A stretch of 14,556 nucleotides of DNA from assembly GCA_036387255.1 (NCBI GenBank), contig DASVUC010000021.1, forward strand, positions 1 through 14,556, read 5' to 3'. The notes beneath the pieces were generated by a model. That model had not been told where the DNA came from, did not search any database, and worked only from the letters and a program-made list of their open reading frames with translations. The translations under genes and the position numbers were made by a program. The stretch's first letter is position 1, and each line of letters begins with the position of its first letter. This DNA is from DASVUC01 sp036387255. Its GTDB lineage: Bacteria; Planctomycetota; Phycisphaerae; Tepidisphaerales; Tepidisphaeraceae. This document shows, one piece after another, positions 13,759-14,556 of the stretch.

Positions 13759-14556
13759 GGATTCTCCTTGATCACCACACCAGCCCTCGCCGGATCCTCC
13801 CTCAACCCAGGCTTCAAATAAAGCGCCCGAACGATCGGCGTCATCGAAACCTCCCGCAACGGCGCCGAAGCGCTCGCAACGAAAGAACGCGACAGCGTCG
13901 CCAGCCGCGCCCCTTTCTCAAACCGCGCCTCCCACGTCGTCCCGCGCTCATCCACAACCAGTTCCAGCCCCACGCCCTCATTCCCGCCTTCGCCCGCCAG
14001 CATCGGCATCCACACCGGCGAAAACCGAATCGTTTTTGCCTCCCTCGCCCACACAAAATTCCACCGATCCACCTGCACCTGCCCGTTCCCAACCACCTGC
14101 ACTTCCCCAACATTCTGCTGAAGCGCCGGCAGCGACCGAATGAACAGCACCATCCCGCCCCCGGTTAAAACGCTGGCGATGATCACCGCGATCATCGCAA
14201 ACCGCCGCGGCAACAGCGCTGCCGCGAGCAACACAATCGCCGCCAGAACCGCCCCAATCATCAGCTTCGCGCGCACCGGCGCCGGCGTCCCCACCGGCCA
14301 CACACTCCTGAACTTCGCCACCTCAGGACAAATGCTCGATGTCGGCCCATGCACATCCCGCCACCCCCCCCAGCAATCCCCGCTACGCTGCCACTGGAAA
14401 TTCCTCAACGAGTTGAACATCGAGCGGTCCGAAACCACCAGCCCATCCAGGACCTCCCAGGCAAGCGAATCATTCCACTCCTTAAGCCCCGGCATCGTGA
14501 CCGTGATGACCCGCTTGTCCCCAAACATCGCCTTCGCCAACTTTTCATCCGCCCCC
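13755..14556 (-). CDS. Membrane protein of unknown function, C-terminal part (runs off right edge)
   Basis: The frame is open from the right edge to TGA at 13755, about 266 residues; the true start is outside the window (a TTG at 14540 has nothing to recommend it). The sequence was not recognised. An alpha-beta-like segment comes first (KRVITVTMPGL, WEVLDGLVVSD), then a Cys/Trp-containing stretch (GDCWGGWRDV). Two adjacent TM helices follow (about AKLMIGAVLAAIVLLAAALL and AMIAVIIASVLTGGGMVLFI, joined by PRRF), then a C-terminal beta-rich domain of about 120 residues (GNGQVQVDRWNFVW, GVGLELVVDERGTTW). The VLDGLVVSD segment before the TMs recalls GATase-like planctomycete membrane proteins, but this is weak. 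Its stop overlaps the sulfatase start (ATGA), so the two are translationally coupled. Confidence 0.7.
   Translation of the reverse strand, partial: GADEKLAKAMFGDKRVITVTMPGLKEWNDSLAWEVLDGLVVSDRSMFNSLRNFQWQRSGDCWGGWRDVHGPTSSICPEVAKFRSVWPVGTPAPVRAKLMIGAVLAAIVLLAAALLPRRFAMIAVIIASVLTGGGMVLFIRSLPALQQNVGEVQVVGNGQVQVDRWNFVWAREAKTIRFSPVWMPMLAGEGGNEGVGLELVVDERGTTWEARFEKGARLATLSRSFVASASAPLREVSMTPIVRALYLKPGLREDPARAGVVIKENP

Noticed and set aside
10516..13821. A 1101-residue open frame on the plus strand, the longest in the window
   Set aside because: It is fully antisense to the SDR, UxaC-like and sulfatase genes, extremely rich in His, Arg, Pro and Leu, has no recognisable motif, and arises from GC-rich third positions of the real genes.

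Overview
The window is a high-GC bacterial chromosome fragment that reads like a Planctomycetes genome, most likely a Phycisphaerae-type or related lineage. This is inference from content: a DUF481-type secreted protein, a formylglycine sulfatase, a large GH123/DUF4091 lipoprotein-like protein, a HARE-HTH-like small protein, lipid A synthesis (LpxK), and a 7-bp tandem repeat of a kind I associate with planctomycete genomes. No rRNA, tRNA, CRISPR array, transposase or phage gene was seen.

Layout, left to right. (1) 1-314 (-): 5' part of a secreted DUF481-type gene with a TTG start. It is divergent from 610-1089 (+), a YfcE/MJ0936-type metallophosphoesterase whose metal ligands are partly replaced. 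(2) 1102-3289 (-): a three-gene membrane cluster, made of two paralogous DUF4203/TMEM198-like multi-pass proteins and a single-anchor protein with a small C-terminal domain. Upstream of it on the same strand is a coiled-coil plus winged-helix protein (3446-3832). (3) 4037-6970 (+): a lipoprotein, a 145-bp heptamer repeat array, gluQ (tRNA-Asp queuosine glutamylation) and lpxK (lipid A 4'-kinase). The same heptamer motif appears in frame inside lpxK. A possible 50-residue membrane protein gene lies antisense at the lpxK 3' end. (4) 7172-10117 (+): a 981-residue secreted GH123-like protein with a C-terminal CBM9-like domain. (5) 10135-14556 (-): a tight catabolic operon, transcribed as partial membrane protein, sulfatase, UxaC-like uronate isomerase, then KduD/UxuB-like SDR.

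How the genes fit together. Region 5, possibly with convergent region 4, looks like a small locus for a sulfated, uronate-containing polysaccharide: desulfation outside the cytoplasm, then isomerisation and reduction of the released uronate inside. Several of these enzymes carry substitutions at positions that are normally catalytic or metal-binding (sulfatase KWH motif, UxaC HIG motif, GH123 DE dyad, phosphoesterase DxH and GHxH), so generic names should be treated with care.

Regulatory style. About half the genes have clear Shine-Dalgarno sequences. gluQ, lpxK, the GH123-like gene and the small antisense ORF have none, but do have a -10-like hexamer 6-16 bp before the start codon, which suggests leaderless or near-leaderless transcripts. 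Everything here is from reading the sequence and remembered family motifs; no database search was possible.
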